From contig CAZEXK010000001.1 of NCBI GenBank assembly GCA_964516815.1, positions 62,001-126,000 of the forward strand: DNA of 64,000 bases. Reading direction: 5' to 3'. The translations under genes and the position numbers were made by a program. The stretch is from CAIJNA01 sp964516815 (lineage in GTDB: Bacteria > Campylobacterota > Campylobacteria > Campylobacterales > Arcobacteraceae). Each line of letters starts with the position of its first letter. Position 1 is the stretch's first letter. Of the stretch, positions 1 to 9,356 are shown piece by piece. Under the pieces are notes generated by a model, which searched no databases, had not been told where the DNA came from, and was given only the letters and a program-made list of their open reading frames with translations.

Positions 1-840
1 AGTATCAAAGTTTAATATTTTTGAGAAATATTCATTAGCATTGTATTTATCTTTATTAAAATAAATTTTTAAAGGTAACCTAGGTGTTTTTCTAAACTCA
101 TCCAATCTTTGATTTATAGAATCTAGATTCTCTTTGATAATTGCTACATTATTTGTTTTTAAATCTGTAAAAACTTTAAACCATAAAATTCTATTTATAT
201 CATCTTCATTTTTTGTTTGTTCAAGAGCTTTTGACAGATATATTTGTGCAAGATCATATTTTTTTATTTTTATATACAATAATGCTAGTTTTAAATTATT
301 AATATTTTTTAATTTTTTACTAATAATAATAGCTTTATCATATATCTTTAAAGTAATATACGTATCCACTAGCAATGAATTAACACTAGAATTAATATTT
401 GAATTTTTGGTATTTTTTTCAGCATTTAATATTGAAGTTAAATATTTTCTGTCATTTGTAATTAAATATAAATAATAAGATGCACTAACATAAGAGTATA
501 AATCAAATTTCGATAATTGTTTAAAATCATATAGTTTTTTTAGATATAAATACGCATTGTTTAGTGAATTTAACTTATAATAAGCAATTCCAATGTTTAA
601 ATAAGAAGGTACTTTCAATTTATGAGCAGTTTGTTTAAATAAGTTTATTGCTTTTATATATTTTTCTTGCTCTAAATACAATACAGCATTGTTAAAATTA
701 ACTTTTAATGTAATCTTTTTATTTTGCTTTTTAATGTATTCATTTTTAAAAATTACATTAGCTTGTGATTCATATTCATTTGTTATTTGAGCTTGTAGTG
801 AATATGAAAATAAAATTAATATTATTAATTTTATTTTCAC
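1..840 (-). CDS. TPR-like exported protein, C-terminus cut by the window edge
   Basis: The frame is open from a GTG at 838-840 to base 1 with no stop, so the C-terminus lies outside the window. The first residues (VKIKLIILILFSYSLQAQ) look like a signal peptide. The rest is helical and low in complexity, with recurring pairs of the kind 'A-LYLEQEKYIKAINLF' and 'YYKLNSLNNAYLYLKKLYD', which suggests degenerate tetratricopeptide repeats. The GTG shares one base with the stop of the preceding coiled-coil gene (TAGTG), so the two are probably translationally coupled. It is the last visible gene of the flagellar block and may be a periplasmic scaffold for motility, but that is inference from position only. 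Confidence 0.7.
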   Translation of the reverse strand, partial: MKIKLIILILFSYSLQAQITNEYESQANVIFKNEYIKKQNKKITLKVNFNNAVLYLEQEKYIKAINLFKQTAHKLKVPSYLNIGIAYYKLNSLNNAYLYLKKLYDFKQLSKFDLYSYVSASYYLYLITNDRKYLTSILNAEKNTKNSNINSSVNSLLVDTYITLKIYDKAIIISKKLKNINNLKLALLYIKIKKYDLAQIYLSKALEQTKNEDDINRILWFKVFTDLKTNNVAIIKENLDSINQRLDEFRKTPRLPLKIYFNKDKYNANEYFSKILNFDT

Positions 841-1166
841 TAAATTATACCAACAGACGAATATAGTTCATCTACTCTTTCTTGCAATAAATCATTTCTT
901 CTTTTTAAATCAAGATTAGTTTGCTTAAGTTTTTGCGTTTCATCTCTTAGTTTTTCTAAAGAACTTTCAGTTTCTTTTATAGTTTCAATAGCATTTTTTA
1001 ATCTATTTTCATATTTAGATATTTCATTATCTCTTAACACTTTTTCATTAATAGTAATATCTTTTTCATGCTTAATCTTATTATACATTGACTTATATAC
1101 ACTCATATTTGAAAAAAAATATAAAGCTAAAATACCAAATATACTCAATAATACTATGCTATCCAC
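840..1166 (-). CDS. Small membrane-anchored coiled-coil protein
   Basis: This 108-residue protein has one N-terminal hydrophobic helix (about residues 3-19). A long charged heptad-like segment follows (about residues 25-103), rich in E, K and L, which predicts a parallel coiled coil. No catalytic motif is visible and I do not recognise a family. It starts 16 bases after the stop of the hook gene and its own stop overlaps the GTG of the TPR-like gene, so it belongs to the flagellar operon. A structural or scaffolding role at the basal body or membrane is possible but not shown by sequence. Confidence 0.7.
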   Translation of the reverse strand: MDSIVLLSIFGILALYFFSNMSVYKSMYNKIKHEKDITINEKVLRDNEISKYENRLKNAIETIKETESSLEKLRDETQKLKQTNLDLKRRNDLLQERVDELYSSVGII

Positions 1167-1182
1167 CTATAAATCCTACAAC

Positions 1183-3096
1183 TTATCTTTTCAATTGTAT
1201 TAAAGTATTTAAAATCGTATCTGCTGTTGTAATTGATTTTGCATTTGCTTCAAAAGCTCTTTGAAATACCATAAGATTCACTAAACTTTCACTTAAATCT
1301 GCAGTAGATAACTCTAAAGTTTTTTCTCTAATGCTAGCAGTTTTATCATTATTTAAATTATAAATAGGATCTCCACTATCTAGAGTAACTCTTAAAAGAT
1401 TATTCCCAACAGGTTCTAATCCTCTATTTGTAATAAATTTAGCAATCGCAACTTGTCCAACTGCAAACATAGCACCATCTTGACTCATTGTAATAAGTCC
1501 ACTACCATCAACTGAAAAATCTCCAAAAGCACTATCTGAGATTTTTAAACTATCTAATCTTAATTGAATATCACCTTTTGATGCATTTTGATCAATTCTT
1601 GTTTTAACTTCCATAAACTCAGCACCTGCACCTTCTCTACCACTGTAATCAGCACTTCTTTTTACATCTTTTGTTGTTGCAGTATTTTTTAAATCTCCTG
1701 AAAATTCTACATCAAAGTTTGTATCAAGTGTTTTAACTACTAAATTTCCATTAATATTTGTAGCTTTTACGTATTTTTGTAAATCAGCATCAGCATTAAT
1801 TGCATTTACCATGTCATCAATTGTACCACCTGGAACGGTAATAGGTACTGCTGAAGCGGGTGTTAGATTGTCATTTGGAACAATAACATTTTTTCCTAAA
1901 CCTTTATCATAAATAGTAATACTATAAGAATAAGCACCTGCAGCTACATCACCTAAGTCATTTGGAGTATAAACATCACTTTGCTTACCAGTAATTGCTT
2001 GATTTAATGCATCTCTCGCACTTTCAAGTGCTCCTATTCCTGTACCTTTTTCAGAATGTGTTTCAGTTTCATGGCTTCCTGGCTTTTCGTTTCCAGCATG
2101 TACCATAGCAGTACTTGAAATAGTAAATGCTACTCCTGGTAATAATGATTCAATTCTAAGTGTACCTTTAAGCACATCATCATCAGCAGTACTAGCAGAA
2201 TATGGCATATCTGGTTCTGCTACATATGCTTTCATTCCTGGTATTTCAGAAATTTTATCCGCAAATGCTTTCATAGTTTTTCTATATCCATCTTCTGCAT
2301 CTGTTCCACTTATAAAAGATTGAGAATACTTATTTCCATCAATATAAACAAAAACTTGATCTCCATCTTGCTTAACAGCATCAGCACTATCACTATCTGG
2401 TAGATCAATATGTGATATTTGTGTTTTTGATGATGAACTTGAATCATTTGGATTCGCTTTTAGGTCCTTTAAAGCATTAGTATATACTTTTATAAGTTCT
2501 TCCACATCAGATATTTTTCTTTCTTTACTTTTTAAACCTGATCCTGAAAATATTGCTAAATTATCACTTTTTGCGGTTGATGTATAATCAGTAGCCTTAG
2601 CTGTAATTGTCTCAATCGCATTAGAATATTTTATAATTTTAGAAGATAATAATTTATTATAATCATTTGTAAATACATTAGTATTTGGATTTGAAGATAT
2701 AAATGAAGGTTCACTCATAGCCCATCCTTGTATAGAATTACCTATTGTATCTTGTAATGTTCCAGGATCACCCATCCTGAAATTTCCAGATCTGGTATAA
2801 TATGTTTCATTAGTTCCTCCACTATCACTATTTGTAACTGTGAAAAATCCATCCCCAGTTAATGCCATATCATAATTTACACCTGTTATTTTTAGGTTTC
2901 CTTGTGTATATGTTTTTTCAGCATCAAGTACTTGAGTACCCTTACCAATGTGATTTTGATACATTTGATCTGCAAATGATATTCTAGATGCTTTATAACC
3001 TATTGTATTAACATTTGCAATATTATGCGATTCGTTATCTAATCCTGTTTGTTGTCCTGCAAGTCCTGATATACCTGTCCATAGTGCTCCAACCAT
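1183..3096 (-). CDS. flgE: Flagellar hook protein FlgE (long paralogue)
   Basis: This 637-residue axial protein builds the flagellar hook outside the cell. The N-terminus carries the rod/hook signature (GISGL near residue 10, then an ANVNTIGYKA box near residues 28-37) and a GDGFF motif follows near residue 84. The C-terminus has the matching helix (ESLVNLMVFQRAFEANAKS) ending QLKR. The roughly 400-residue middle is the variable surface domain. It lies downstream of a second, shorter hook-like gene (3197-4669) with the same terminal boxes. A ribosome site (AAAAGGA) precedes the ATG. Which of the two builds the hook is undecided; the longer one is closer in size to the large Campylobacter hook proteins. 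Confidence 0.88.
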   Translation of the reverse strand: MVGALWTGISGLAGQQTGLDNESHNIANVNTIGYKASRISFADQMYQNHIGKGTQVLDAEKTYTQGNLKITGVNYDMALTGDGFFTVTNSDSGGTNETYYTRSGNFRMGDPGTLQDTIGNSIQGWAMSEPSFISSNPNTNVFTNDYNKLLSSKIIKYSNAIETITAKATDYTSTAKSDNLAIFSGSGLKSKERKISDVEELIKVYTNALKDLKANPNDSSSSSKTQISHIDLPDSDSADAVKQDGDQVFVYIDGNKYSQSFISGTDAEDGYRKTMKAFADKISEIPGMKAYVAEPDMPYSASTADDDVLKGTLRIESLLPGVAFTISSTAMVHAGNEKPGSHETETHSEKGTGIGALESARDALNQAITGKQSDVYTPNDLGDVAAGAYSYSITIYDKGLGKNVIVPNDNLTPASAVPITVPGGTIDDMVNAINADADLQKYVKATNINGNLVVKTLDTNFDVEFSGDLKNTATTKDVKRSADYSGREGAGAEFMEVKTRIDQNASKGDIQLRLDSLKISDSAFGDFSVDGSGLITMSQDGAMFAVGQVAIAKFITNRGLEPVGNNLLRVTLDSGDPIYNLNNDKTASIREKTLELSTADLSESLVNLMVFQRAFEANAKSITTADTILNTLIQLKR

Positions 3097-3196
3097 AATA
3101 AATCCTTTTAATTAAACTAATGAGCATAAAAAATTAATTTTAATGTTCAAATATAAACTTTTTTTAAAAGCTTATATATAAACACTTTATTTATAA

Positions 3197-4669
3197 TTAT
3201 TTTTTCAATTGAATTGCCGTTTTTAAAAAATCATCACTTGTTGTAATAGATTTACTATTAGCTTCAAAAGCTCTTTGATGTACTATTAAATTCACTAAAC
3301 CTTCACTTAAATCACTATTACTTAATTCTAAAACATTTGATATTATATCACTACTAATAAAATCAATATTGTACTCTCCTGATTGACTTGATTTTGAATA
3401 TAAATTATCTCCTTGTGGATCTAAAGCATATTCATTTGTAAATAAAGCTGTTGCTATTTTTCCAATAACAAATTTATTGTCACCATCTTTTGCATATATT
3501 ACACCATCCTTAATTTCTATTTTTCCAAAAGGATCATCGGAAATATTTAGGGTATCAAGTTTTAATTGTAATTCGCTCATATTTTTTTTAGATGCATCAC
3601 GTAGGTCTACAATGTTAGATATTTTAAGATAACTAGCATCAGCATCCTCTATTGCAGCTTTTAGTTCCAACTCAATTGCTAAAATTTTAGCTTTACCACC
3701 TCCACTAATTGCTTCAGTTGTATTCATCAATGGTCTTGGAGTTTCTGTAGTATTACCATTTATTATTTTAACATCAGTGATATTTATTTCTTCTCCTGGT
3801 AACATTGATTGAATATTTAATAATCCATTATTATCAGCAGAAGCTTTAATCATTTTAATAGCAGATATTTTATCTGCTAAGTTTTTTAATGTAGTTACCG
3901 CATCAGTATCAAATACCTGTGTATATGTATTGTTATCTAAGGAGATTTCAATGCTACTTTGTGAGCTATTTATTTTAGACATGTCAAATGTTATGTCTGA
4001 ATTATGTTTTCGTGGGTTTACACTTTGTACTTGATTAGTAGCAAATGTATCTAGTTCTTGTCGGTATGCAGCAGTTAAAGATTTAATATCATTTATCTTT
4101 GAAGCTCTTGTTTTATAATAATTACCTTTATCATTTATATCATCATTTTTAGCACTACTTTCATAGTTTGTTGCTTTTGAATTTGTAGTTTCAATGATTT
4201 TTCCATCAGGACTTTTAATTATTTCTGTAGAGAGAAAATTCTTATATTGTGAAGTAAATATTTTATTTTCATCACTAGATAATGTGCTAGAACTAGATAT
4301 AGGAAAACCTTGAATTTTATAATTATTTGGTAAGGTAAGAGTTCCATCTTTTGCCATTCTTAGATTACCTGCTCTTGTAAATTTAAAATCATTGTCAGTA
4401 TTATCTTTTACAATAAAGTAACCTTTTCCTGAAATTGCTATATCAAATGGATTATTTGTAGTTTTTAGGTTTCCTTGAGTTTGATTTTTATTAATATTGT
4501 CAACTCGAACACCTTTTCCAATAGATGATTGATAAATCAAATCTGAAAAAGAAATATTATCAGCTTTATATCCAATGGTGCTTACATTCGCTATATTATT
4601 TGATTCAGTGTTTAAAGCTTTATCATATGTATTTAAGCCAGATAATCCATTATATAGTGCGCCAATCAT
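3197..4669 (-). CDS. FlgE-family hook/rod protein (shorter paralogue)
   Basis: This 490-residue protein has the same ends as its downstream neighbour: an IANVSTIGYKADNISFSD box near residue 30, an ISGKGYF motif near residue 84, and a C-terminal EGLVNLIVHQRAFEANSKS helix ending QLKK. The central domain is shorter and only loosely similar. It begins 8 bases after the flgD stop, which is the usual place for flgE after its cap gene. It could be the hook protein itself, a hook-filament transition protein, or an older duplicate. The family is certain; the division of labour with the 637-residue copy is not. Confidence 0.85.
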   Translation of the reverse strand: MIGALYNGLSGLNTYDKALNTESNNIANVSTIGYKADNISFSDLIYQSSIGKGVRVDNINKNQTQGNLKTTNNPFDIAISGKGYFIVKDNTDNDFKFTRAGNLRMAKDGTLTLPNNYKIQGFPISSSSTLSSDENKIFTSQYKNFLSTEIIKSPDGKIIETTNSKATNYESSAKNDDINDKGNYYKTRASKINDIKSLTAAYRQELDTFATNQVQSVNPRKHNSDITFDMSKINSSQSSIEISLDNNTYTQVFDTDAVTTLKNLADKISAIKMIKASADNNGLLNIQSMLPGEEINITDVKIINGNTTETPRPLMNTTEAISGGGKAKILAIELELKAAIEDADASYLKISNIVDLRDASKKNMSELQLKLDTLNISDDPFGKIEIKDGVIYAKDGDNKFVIGKIATALFTNEYALDPQGDNLYSKSSQSGEYNIDFISSDIISNVLELSNSDLSEGLVNLIVHQRAFEANSKSITTSDDFLKTAIQLKK

Positions 4670-4677
4670 AATTTATC

Positions 4678-5160
4678 CTAAAATATTTTTGTTATACTAG
4701 CTAAAGATATTTCTGTAAACTTTTTTTCAAGCGTATATTCTTTTTTTTCAGCATCATATGCAGTAATTTTATTTGCAACAACAACAACTTCACCTTTAAC
4801 TTGTTTTATTGATGCAACTTTATAGGCTGGTATCGAACCATCACTACTTGCTTTGCCATCTTCTATTACATGATTTATAAGATTTGATGCTGTTGAAAGA
4901 CTTGATACTTGATAAGATTTTTTTAATTCTGTCATTGATTTTGCCATTTCTGTGTTGGCTTCTATAGCAGACATTTTTAATTGTGAGTCCATCATAGCAG
5001 CAGTGTCTTTAGGTTTAGTTGGATCTTGATTTTTTAATTCAGCTAATAGCAATTCCAAAAAATCATCATTTGTAAGTTTATTTGGATCATTTCTTGTAGT
5101 ATATCTTACTCCGTCAATCACTTTAGTATCATCATGATATTTATTTCTTTGTACTTCCAT
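4678..5160 (-). CDS. flgD: Flagellar hook-capping protein FlgD
   Basis: FlgD caps the growing hook and is needed for hook subunit assembly. The 160-residue product has the N-terminal export and cap signature: LTNDDFLELLLAELKNQDPTKPKD near residues 30-53, then MMDSQLKMSAIEANTEM. It is shorter than the enterobacterial protein (about 230) and appears to lack most of the C-terminal fibronectin/tudor part. It is placed between fliN and the hook genes in the same operon, spaced 10 and 8 bases from them, so it is probably cotranscribed with its client hook proteins. Confidence 0.88.
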   Translation of the reverse strand: MEVQRNKYHDDTKVIDGVRYTTRNDPNKLTNDDFLELLLAELKNQDPTKPKDTAAMMDSQLKMSAIEANTEMAKSMTELKKSYQVSSLSTASNLINHVIEDGKASSDGSIPAYKVASIKQVKGEVVVVANKITAYDAEKKEYTLEKKFTEISLASITKIF

Positions 5161-5170
5161 TTTATTCTCC

Positions 5171-5458
5171 TTAAATTACTTGTTCGTTGAAAAAATATCC
5201 AACAACATTGTCTGAATCCATAGCATCTTGAATTCTAACCGCCAATTTTTCATCTAACACAATAATATCACCAGTTCCAATAATCCTTGAATTAACATAT
5301 ATGTCACCACCTGCGCCTGCTGGTTTATCCAATGATATTATATCTCCAATGCTTAAAGACAAAAATTTTTTAAATGAGATGTCAGTAGAACCAAAAAGAA
5401 TATCTACTGTAATTTGAGCATCTACTAAACTACTATAATCTTGTTCATTAATATCCAT
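5171..5458 (-). CDS. fliN: Flagellar motor switch protein FliN
   Basis: This 95-residue protein is essentially one SpoA (surface presentation of antigens) domain. It has the pattern VDILFGSTDISFKKFLSLSIGDIISLDK, then a turn (YVNSRIIGTGDIIVLDEKLAVRI). FliN forms the bottom of the cytoplasmic C-ring and takes part in switching and export. The length fits minimal FliN rather than FliM. Its own promoter appears to lie in the 115-base gap upstream, and GAGGT is spaced 5 bases from the ATG. No fliM gene is present in the window. Confidence 0.85.
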   Translation of the reverse strand: MDINEQDYSSLVDAQITVDILFGSTDISFKKFLSLSIGDIISLDKPAGAGGDIYVNSRIIGTGDIIVLDEKLAVRIQDAMDSDNVVGYFFNEQVI

Positions 5459-5485
5459 TATTACCTCATTTTTAAACTATCATTA

Positions 5486-5491
5486 ATTATA
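5486..5491 (-). promoter_or_regulatory. Candidate -10 box for fliN-flgD-flgE
   Basis: On the minus strand TATAAT occurs about 28 bases before the fliN ATG and is preceded by a T run (CATTTTTTTGT). This is the T-rich, weak -35 arrangement typical of sigma-70 promoters in Campylobacterota. It lies in the longest gap inside the motility block. In DNA this AT-rich the hexamer alone is weak evidence. Confidence 0.45.
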
Positions 5492-5573
5492 ACAAAAAAA
5501 TGATAAGTTTTGTATATATATTAAAATAAAGACTTAATCAAAACATTGTAAACTAAAATTAATATAAAATATT

Positions 5574-6218
5574 TTATAAAACAGTATCTAGTGATTCTAA
5601 TATAGAGTTAATTTTAGCATCAACATTTCCATCAAAATTACCAAGATCACTTGCAATTACTACACCACCAGCAGATACATTTTGATCTTCTTTAATTTTA
5701 ATAAAATTATCAAGTTTTAATTCGTCTTTTAAAATTAAATAATCTTTAGGATGTAAATGAATAGTTATTTCACTAGCGGTTTTTATTTTATTTAGAATAT
5801 TTTCTATAGTAACTTTAGCAATATTAGATGACTGTTCACCCAGTTCAACAGCGATTATTTTCTGTGCAATCTTCATTGATGTATTTAATATTTTACTTTC
5901 TAATTTAAATGTAGCTTCTTGAAAAAATGATGCATAGTTTTTTAAATCTTTTAAAGCTTGTATCAATTGTTTATCTAAATCTTTATTTTTTATTCCATCA
6001 TTTTGTAAATCAATAACATTATCTTGTATATTTGTTATTTTATTATTTAATTCTTCAATTGCTAAAATTACAGGATCAATATTTCCATTTATATTTTTAT
6101 TGTCTAAGTTATTACTAACTTCATTTTCATCACTTACATTCATGAAGTTACCAAATTTATATTCTTCAGAAGCCTCACTTTTAATTATTTTTGCATTTGA
6201 GTTTACATTATTATTCAT
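5574..6218 (-). CDS. fliH: Flagellar export regulator FliH
   Basis: FliH is the stator-like partner of the export ATPase FliI. The 214-residue product has a low-complexity Asn-rich N-terminus, a helical middle (about residues 50-125) and a C-terminal domain with the family signature KIAQKIIAVELGE, then ITIHLHPKDYLIL and a glycine-rich SAGGVVIASDLGNFDG segment. It overlaps the end of fliG by 8 bases, so the two are translationally coupled. No fliI gene is seen in the window, so its partner must be encoded elsewhere. Confidence 0.87.
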   Translation of the reverse strand: MNNNVNSNAKIIKSEASEEYKFGNFMNVSDENEVSNNLDNKNINGNIDPVILAIEELNNKITNIQDNVIDLQNDGIKNKDLDKQLIQALKDLKNYASFFQEATFKLESKILNTSMKIAQKIIAVELGEQSSNIAKVTIENILNKIKTASEITIHLHPKDYLILKDELKLDNFIKIKEDQNVSAGGVVIASDLGNFDGNVDAKINSILESLDTVL

Positions 6219-7218
6219 CTAAATCTCTTTCTATTTCACCAGATTCTATAAATTTTTGGGTAATATCGAGCATTTTTCTCTGCGCAGCTTCTACATCTTT
6301 TAATTTAACTTTCCCTAACATTTCAGCTTCTTCTGTGTATCTATCTTTAGCTCTATTACTCATAGCAGACATAACTGAATCTAGGTATTCATCAGGAGCA
6401 CCTTTTAGGGCAACGGCAACTTCACTTACATCAATTTCTGCTAATACTTTCATAAGATCATTTGCATCAAGATCTATTAAATCCTCAAATACAAACATAT
6501 TATCTTTGATATCTTTTGCAAGCTTTCCATTTAATCCATTTATATTATCTAAAATATCTCCTGCTTTTGGACCTAATTTATTCAATACATCTGCTACAAC
6601 TTTTACTCCACCCACTTCTGATATAGATGATAATAATGCTTCAAGTTTTTTCTCTAATACAATAGACATAGTTCTTACAATATCTGGAGATACATCTTTA
6701 ATAGTAGCAATTTGCATAGCTACTTTAACTTTAACATCATCACCAAAAGTATTTAATACTTCAGCTGCATTTGAAGAATTCATATGAGATAAAATAACCG
6801 CAATTGTTTGCTCTGATTCATCTTTAATAAAATTAGCTAACTGTTTTGGTTCTATATTTTCAAGATAAGCAAATGACTCTTTTGCTTGTTGCATTTTACT
6901 CAATTTTGCAAGAACTGCATCAGCTTCTTCTTTACCTAAAGATTTATAAAGTAAATCTTTAGCATATTCAAATCCACCAGAACTAATAAATGCATTGGAT
7001 TTTGAAAATAAATGGAACTCATCTAATATTGCCAGTGATACTTCTTTATCTATTGTACTTATTTCACTAATTGCTGTAGATATATTTGCTACTAAGTTTA
7101 CAGGTAAATTTTGAAAAATTTTAATTGTTGATTCTTCTCCAATTAAAACACAAAACATTGCTACTCTTTCAATCATCGAGTATGGTTTTAAAGCTTCGTT
7201 ATTAATTTCATTTTCCAT
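6211..7218 (-). CDS. fliG: Flagellar motor switch protein FliG
   Basis: FliG is the C-ring protein that contacts the stator and generates torque. The 335 residues show the N-terminal FliF-binding domain (AMFCVLIGEES near residue 20), a middle domain in which the usual EHPQT motif reads DESEQT (near residue 133), and a C-terminal torque helix rich in D, E, K and R (MSNRAKDRYTEEAEMLG). It lies directly after fliF with a 2-base gap and overlaps fliH. Length and order match the family. Confidence 0.93.
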   Translation of the reverse strand: MENEINNEALKPYSMIERVAMFCVLIGEESTIKIFQNLPVNLVANISTAISEISTIDKEVSLAILDEFHLFSKSNAFISSGGFEYAKDLLYKSLGKEEADAVLAKLSKMQQAKESFAYLENIEPKQLANFIKDESEQTIAVILSHMNSSNAAEVLNTFGDDVKVKVAMQIATIKDVSPDIVRTMSIVLEKKLEALLSSISEVGGVKVVADVLNKLGPKAGDILDNINGLNGKLAKDIKDNMFVFEDLIDLDANDLMKVLAEIDVSEVAVALKGAPDEYLDSVMSAMSNRAKDRYTEEAEMLGKVKLKDVEAAQRKMLDITQKFIESGEIERDLDE

Positions 7219-7220
7219 TA

Positions 7221-8930
7221 TTAACCTTTAGCATTTTTTAATTTGCTATCACCTTCATTTAATAGCATTTCAATCATATTTGCCATTGCTTCAGGTGTGT
7301 TGTTGATTTCGTTTTCTAGTTCTTCAAGTAAAACTTCATACTTTGCTAATGTTTCAGGATCTAAACCATCAATATTAGACAAAAGCTGTTTTCTTATTTT
7401 ATTTTTTAATTTATTTTTTTCAATACTTGGATTAAATTCTTCGTAATCAAAATTTTCATTGCTAACTCCAACTGCTTGAGAACCTTCTTCACCGTCAATA
7501 TTTCCTTCACTATTAGCTAGTTTTATTTCATTATTAGATATAAATTTTTTGTAAAAAATAAAAAATAATATTGCTGAAAGTATATATTGTATATATTCAC
7601 CAAATTCTAAAAATAAAGATTTTGTAGCTGCATTAGAAATTTCTGAATCCATTCCATCTGAATTTTCGCCATCATTATTTTTTCCATCACTTATTAAAAA
7701 TTTAAATGATTTAATACTTACTAAATCACCTCTTTTTGCATCAACTCCAATAGATTCTTCTACTATAGATTTTATATTTTTTAAGAAATCATCTTTTTTT
7801 TCAATATTCTCCATACTTGATGAGTCAAATGTAACAGCAGCAGTAAGTCTATTTATTTTTGCAAATGCATTATCTTTTTGATGAATAATTTTTTTTGATA
7901 TTTCATAATTAGTGATATTTTTTGCATTTTCACTTGATGATTTTATCTTTGCATTTCCATTGCTTTGAGCATCTGGATTTTCAATGTTATTTTGTACTCC
8001 AGGAAGTCCTCCCACTGTATTTTTTTTATCTTCTGTTAGATTAGTTGATTCAGTATTTTCTTGACTTCTTATAGTACCTTCTGGTTCATATACTTCTTGT
8101 TCAATTAACTGATTCGTATAATCCAAAGAAACAGAAACTATAGCTACTATTTTTCCTACACCAATAAATGGTTCAAGTAAAGTAATAATTTTTTCTTCAA
8201 AATTTTTCTCAAGTTTTTTTTTGTATATTTCATGTGATAAATATTTTTCGTTATTCGTACTTTGTTCATTTTGCTCTAGCAATGAACCATTTTGGTTAAT
8301 TAATTTAATATTTTGTACATTTAGTTTTGGAATAGAAGAAGCAATAAAATTTTTAATGCCCATTATTTGCTTAGCGCTTAAAGGTGTGCCATCTTTTATA
8401 TTCAAAATAGCTGATGCTGTTGGTTCTGTTTTTCTTTGAGTAAATACAGATTGTTTTGCAATAGCAATTTTAACAGTAGCACTTAGTATTGCATTTAATG
8501 ATTCCAATGAACGTCCAAGTTCACCCTCAGTTGCTCTTAAATATTTAACATTGTTTTCAAAATTTGTAGTACCCAAAGATGATTTATCAAATATTTCCCA
8601 CCCAGTATGTTTACTAACTATAGCCTCACTAGTAACTAATTTAATTTTGGCAATATTAACATTTGCTTTACTGGTTCGAAGAGTTAAAGAATTTCCATTT
8701 CCTACAATACCAAAAGGAATTCCAGAGTTTTCTAATTCATTTGAGGCAAGCATAACTTGATTTTTTGTTAAATTTGAAGCGATAGTATAATTTAGTTTTG
8801 CATCATTAGCTTTCACATTTGAATAAATTAACAAACCAATAAGAAATACAAATAATATTGAAAACCCACCTATAATTACAGCTCTTTGTGCGGGGTTAAG
8901 TGAATTTATAAATTTAATTATTTGTTCCAT
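7221..8930 (-). CDS. fliF: Flagellar MS-ring protein FliF
   Basis: FliF forms the MS ring in the inner membrane. The 569-residue protein has a membrane helix near residues 17-38, the secretin/ring-building region with the box SLGTTNFENNVKYLRATEGELGRSL near residues 117-141, an Asn/Ser-rich periplasmic loop, a second membrane helix (about residues 443-460) and a C-terminal acidic FliG-binding tail. fliG follows 2 bases later. It is read from the same strand as flgB, 14 bases upstream. Confidence 0.93.
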   Translation of the reverse strand: MEQIIKFINSLNPAQRAVIIGGFSILFVFLIGLLIYSNVKANDAKLNYTIASNLTKNQVMLASNELENSGIPFGIVGNGNSLTLRTSKANVNIAKIKLVTSEAIVSKHTGWEIFDKSSLGTTNFENNVKYLRATEGELGRSLESLNAILSATVKIAIAKQSVFTQRKTEPTASAILNIKDGTPLSAKQIMGIKNFIASSIPKLNVQNIKLINQNGSLLEQNEQSTNNEKYLSHEIYKKKLEKNFEEKIITLLEPFIGVGKIVAIVSVSLDYTNQLIEQEVYEPEGTIRSQENTESTNLTEDKKNTVGGLPGVQNNIENPDAQSNGNAKIKSSSENAKNITNYEISKKIIHQKDNAFAKINRLTAAVTFDSSSMENIEKKDDFLKNIKSIVEESIGVDAKRGDLVSIKSFKFLISDGKNNDGENSDGMDSEISNAATKSLFLEFGEYIQYILSAILFFIFYKKFISNNEIKLANSEGNIDGEEGSQAVGVSNENFDYEEFNPSIEKNKLKNKIRKQLLSNIDGLDPETLAKYEVLLEELENEINNTPEAMANMIEMLLNEGDSKLKNAKG

Positions 8931-8944
8931 TTATTATCTATAAC

Positions 8945-9352
8945 CTAGTTTTTTGACGATGAATCAATAATTAGTTTCAACCATGTTGAATCTTTTTTGA
9001 TAGAATTTGTAATAGCACCATGAAGAACTTGATTTTGTGCCATTTGGCTTATTTGCTTGTCTAAACTAACATTATTGCCATCATTTTGTTCTTCTAAACC
9101 TTCTACTTCAAAATGCTTTATATTACTTGTATGTTGCCCTTTATCATGCTTATCTATATGTTTTGAATTAGTTAGTACTAGTTTTAATTGTTTTTCATGT
9201 TCTTTATTTTCCAAAGTATCTGAAAAGCTGATATCTTTTGTTTTGTAATTAGGAGTATTAAGATTAGCAATATTACTTGCAATTACTTTTTGTCTTTCAC
9301 TTCTAAACTTTAATTGTTCAAAAAGCAAATTTGTTACATTACTAGCTTGCAT
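8945..9352 (-). CDS. flgB: Flagellar proximal rod protein FlgB
   Basis: This 135-residue protein belongs to the rod. The N-terminal signature is clear (RSERQKVIASNIANLNTPNYKTKDISF, about residues 17-43). The C-terminus is the usual short helix with LHGAI. In most bacteria flgB is followed by flgC and fliE; here the next gene is fliF, so those partners are displaced. It is 4 bases from flgF upstream and 14 bases from fliF, consistent with one operon. Confidence 0.86.
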   Translation of the reverse strand: MQASNVTNLLFEQLKFRSERQKVIASNIANLNTPNYKTKDISFSDTLENKEHEKQLKLVLTNSKHIDKHDKGQHTSNIKHFEVEGLEEQNDGNNVSLDKQISQMAQNQVLHGAITNSIKKDSTWLKLIIDSSSKN

Positions 9353-9356
9353 TTAA

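Noticed and set aside
134..475. 113-codon hydrophobic frame on the plus strand near the window start
   Set aside because: It lies wholly within the TPR-like exported gene on the minus strand and shows no family pattern or ribosome site.
6191..6787. 198-codon plus-strand frame opposite fliG/fliH
   Set aside because: It is antisense to strong FliG and FliH matches; the Ser/Ile-rich translation is typical of a shadow frame.
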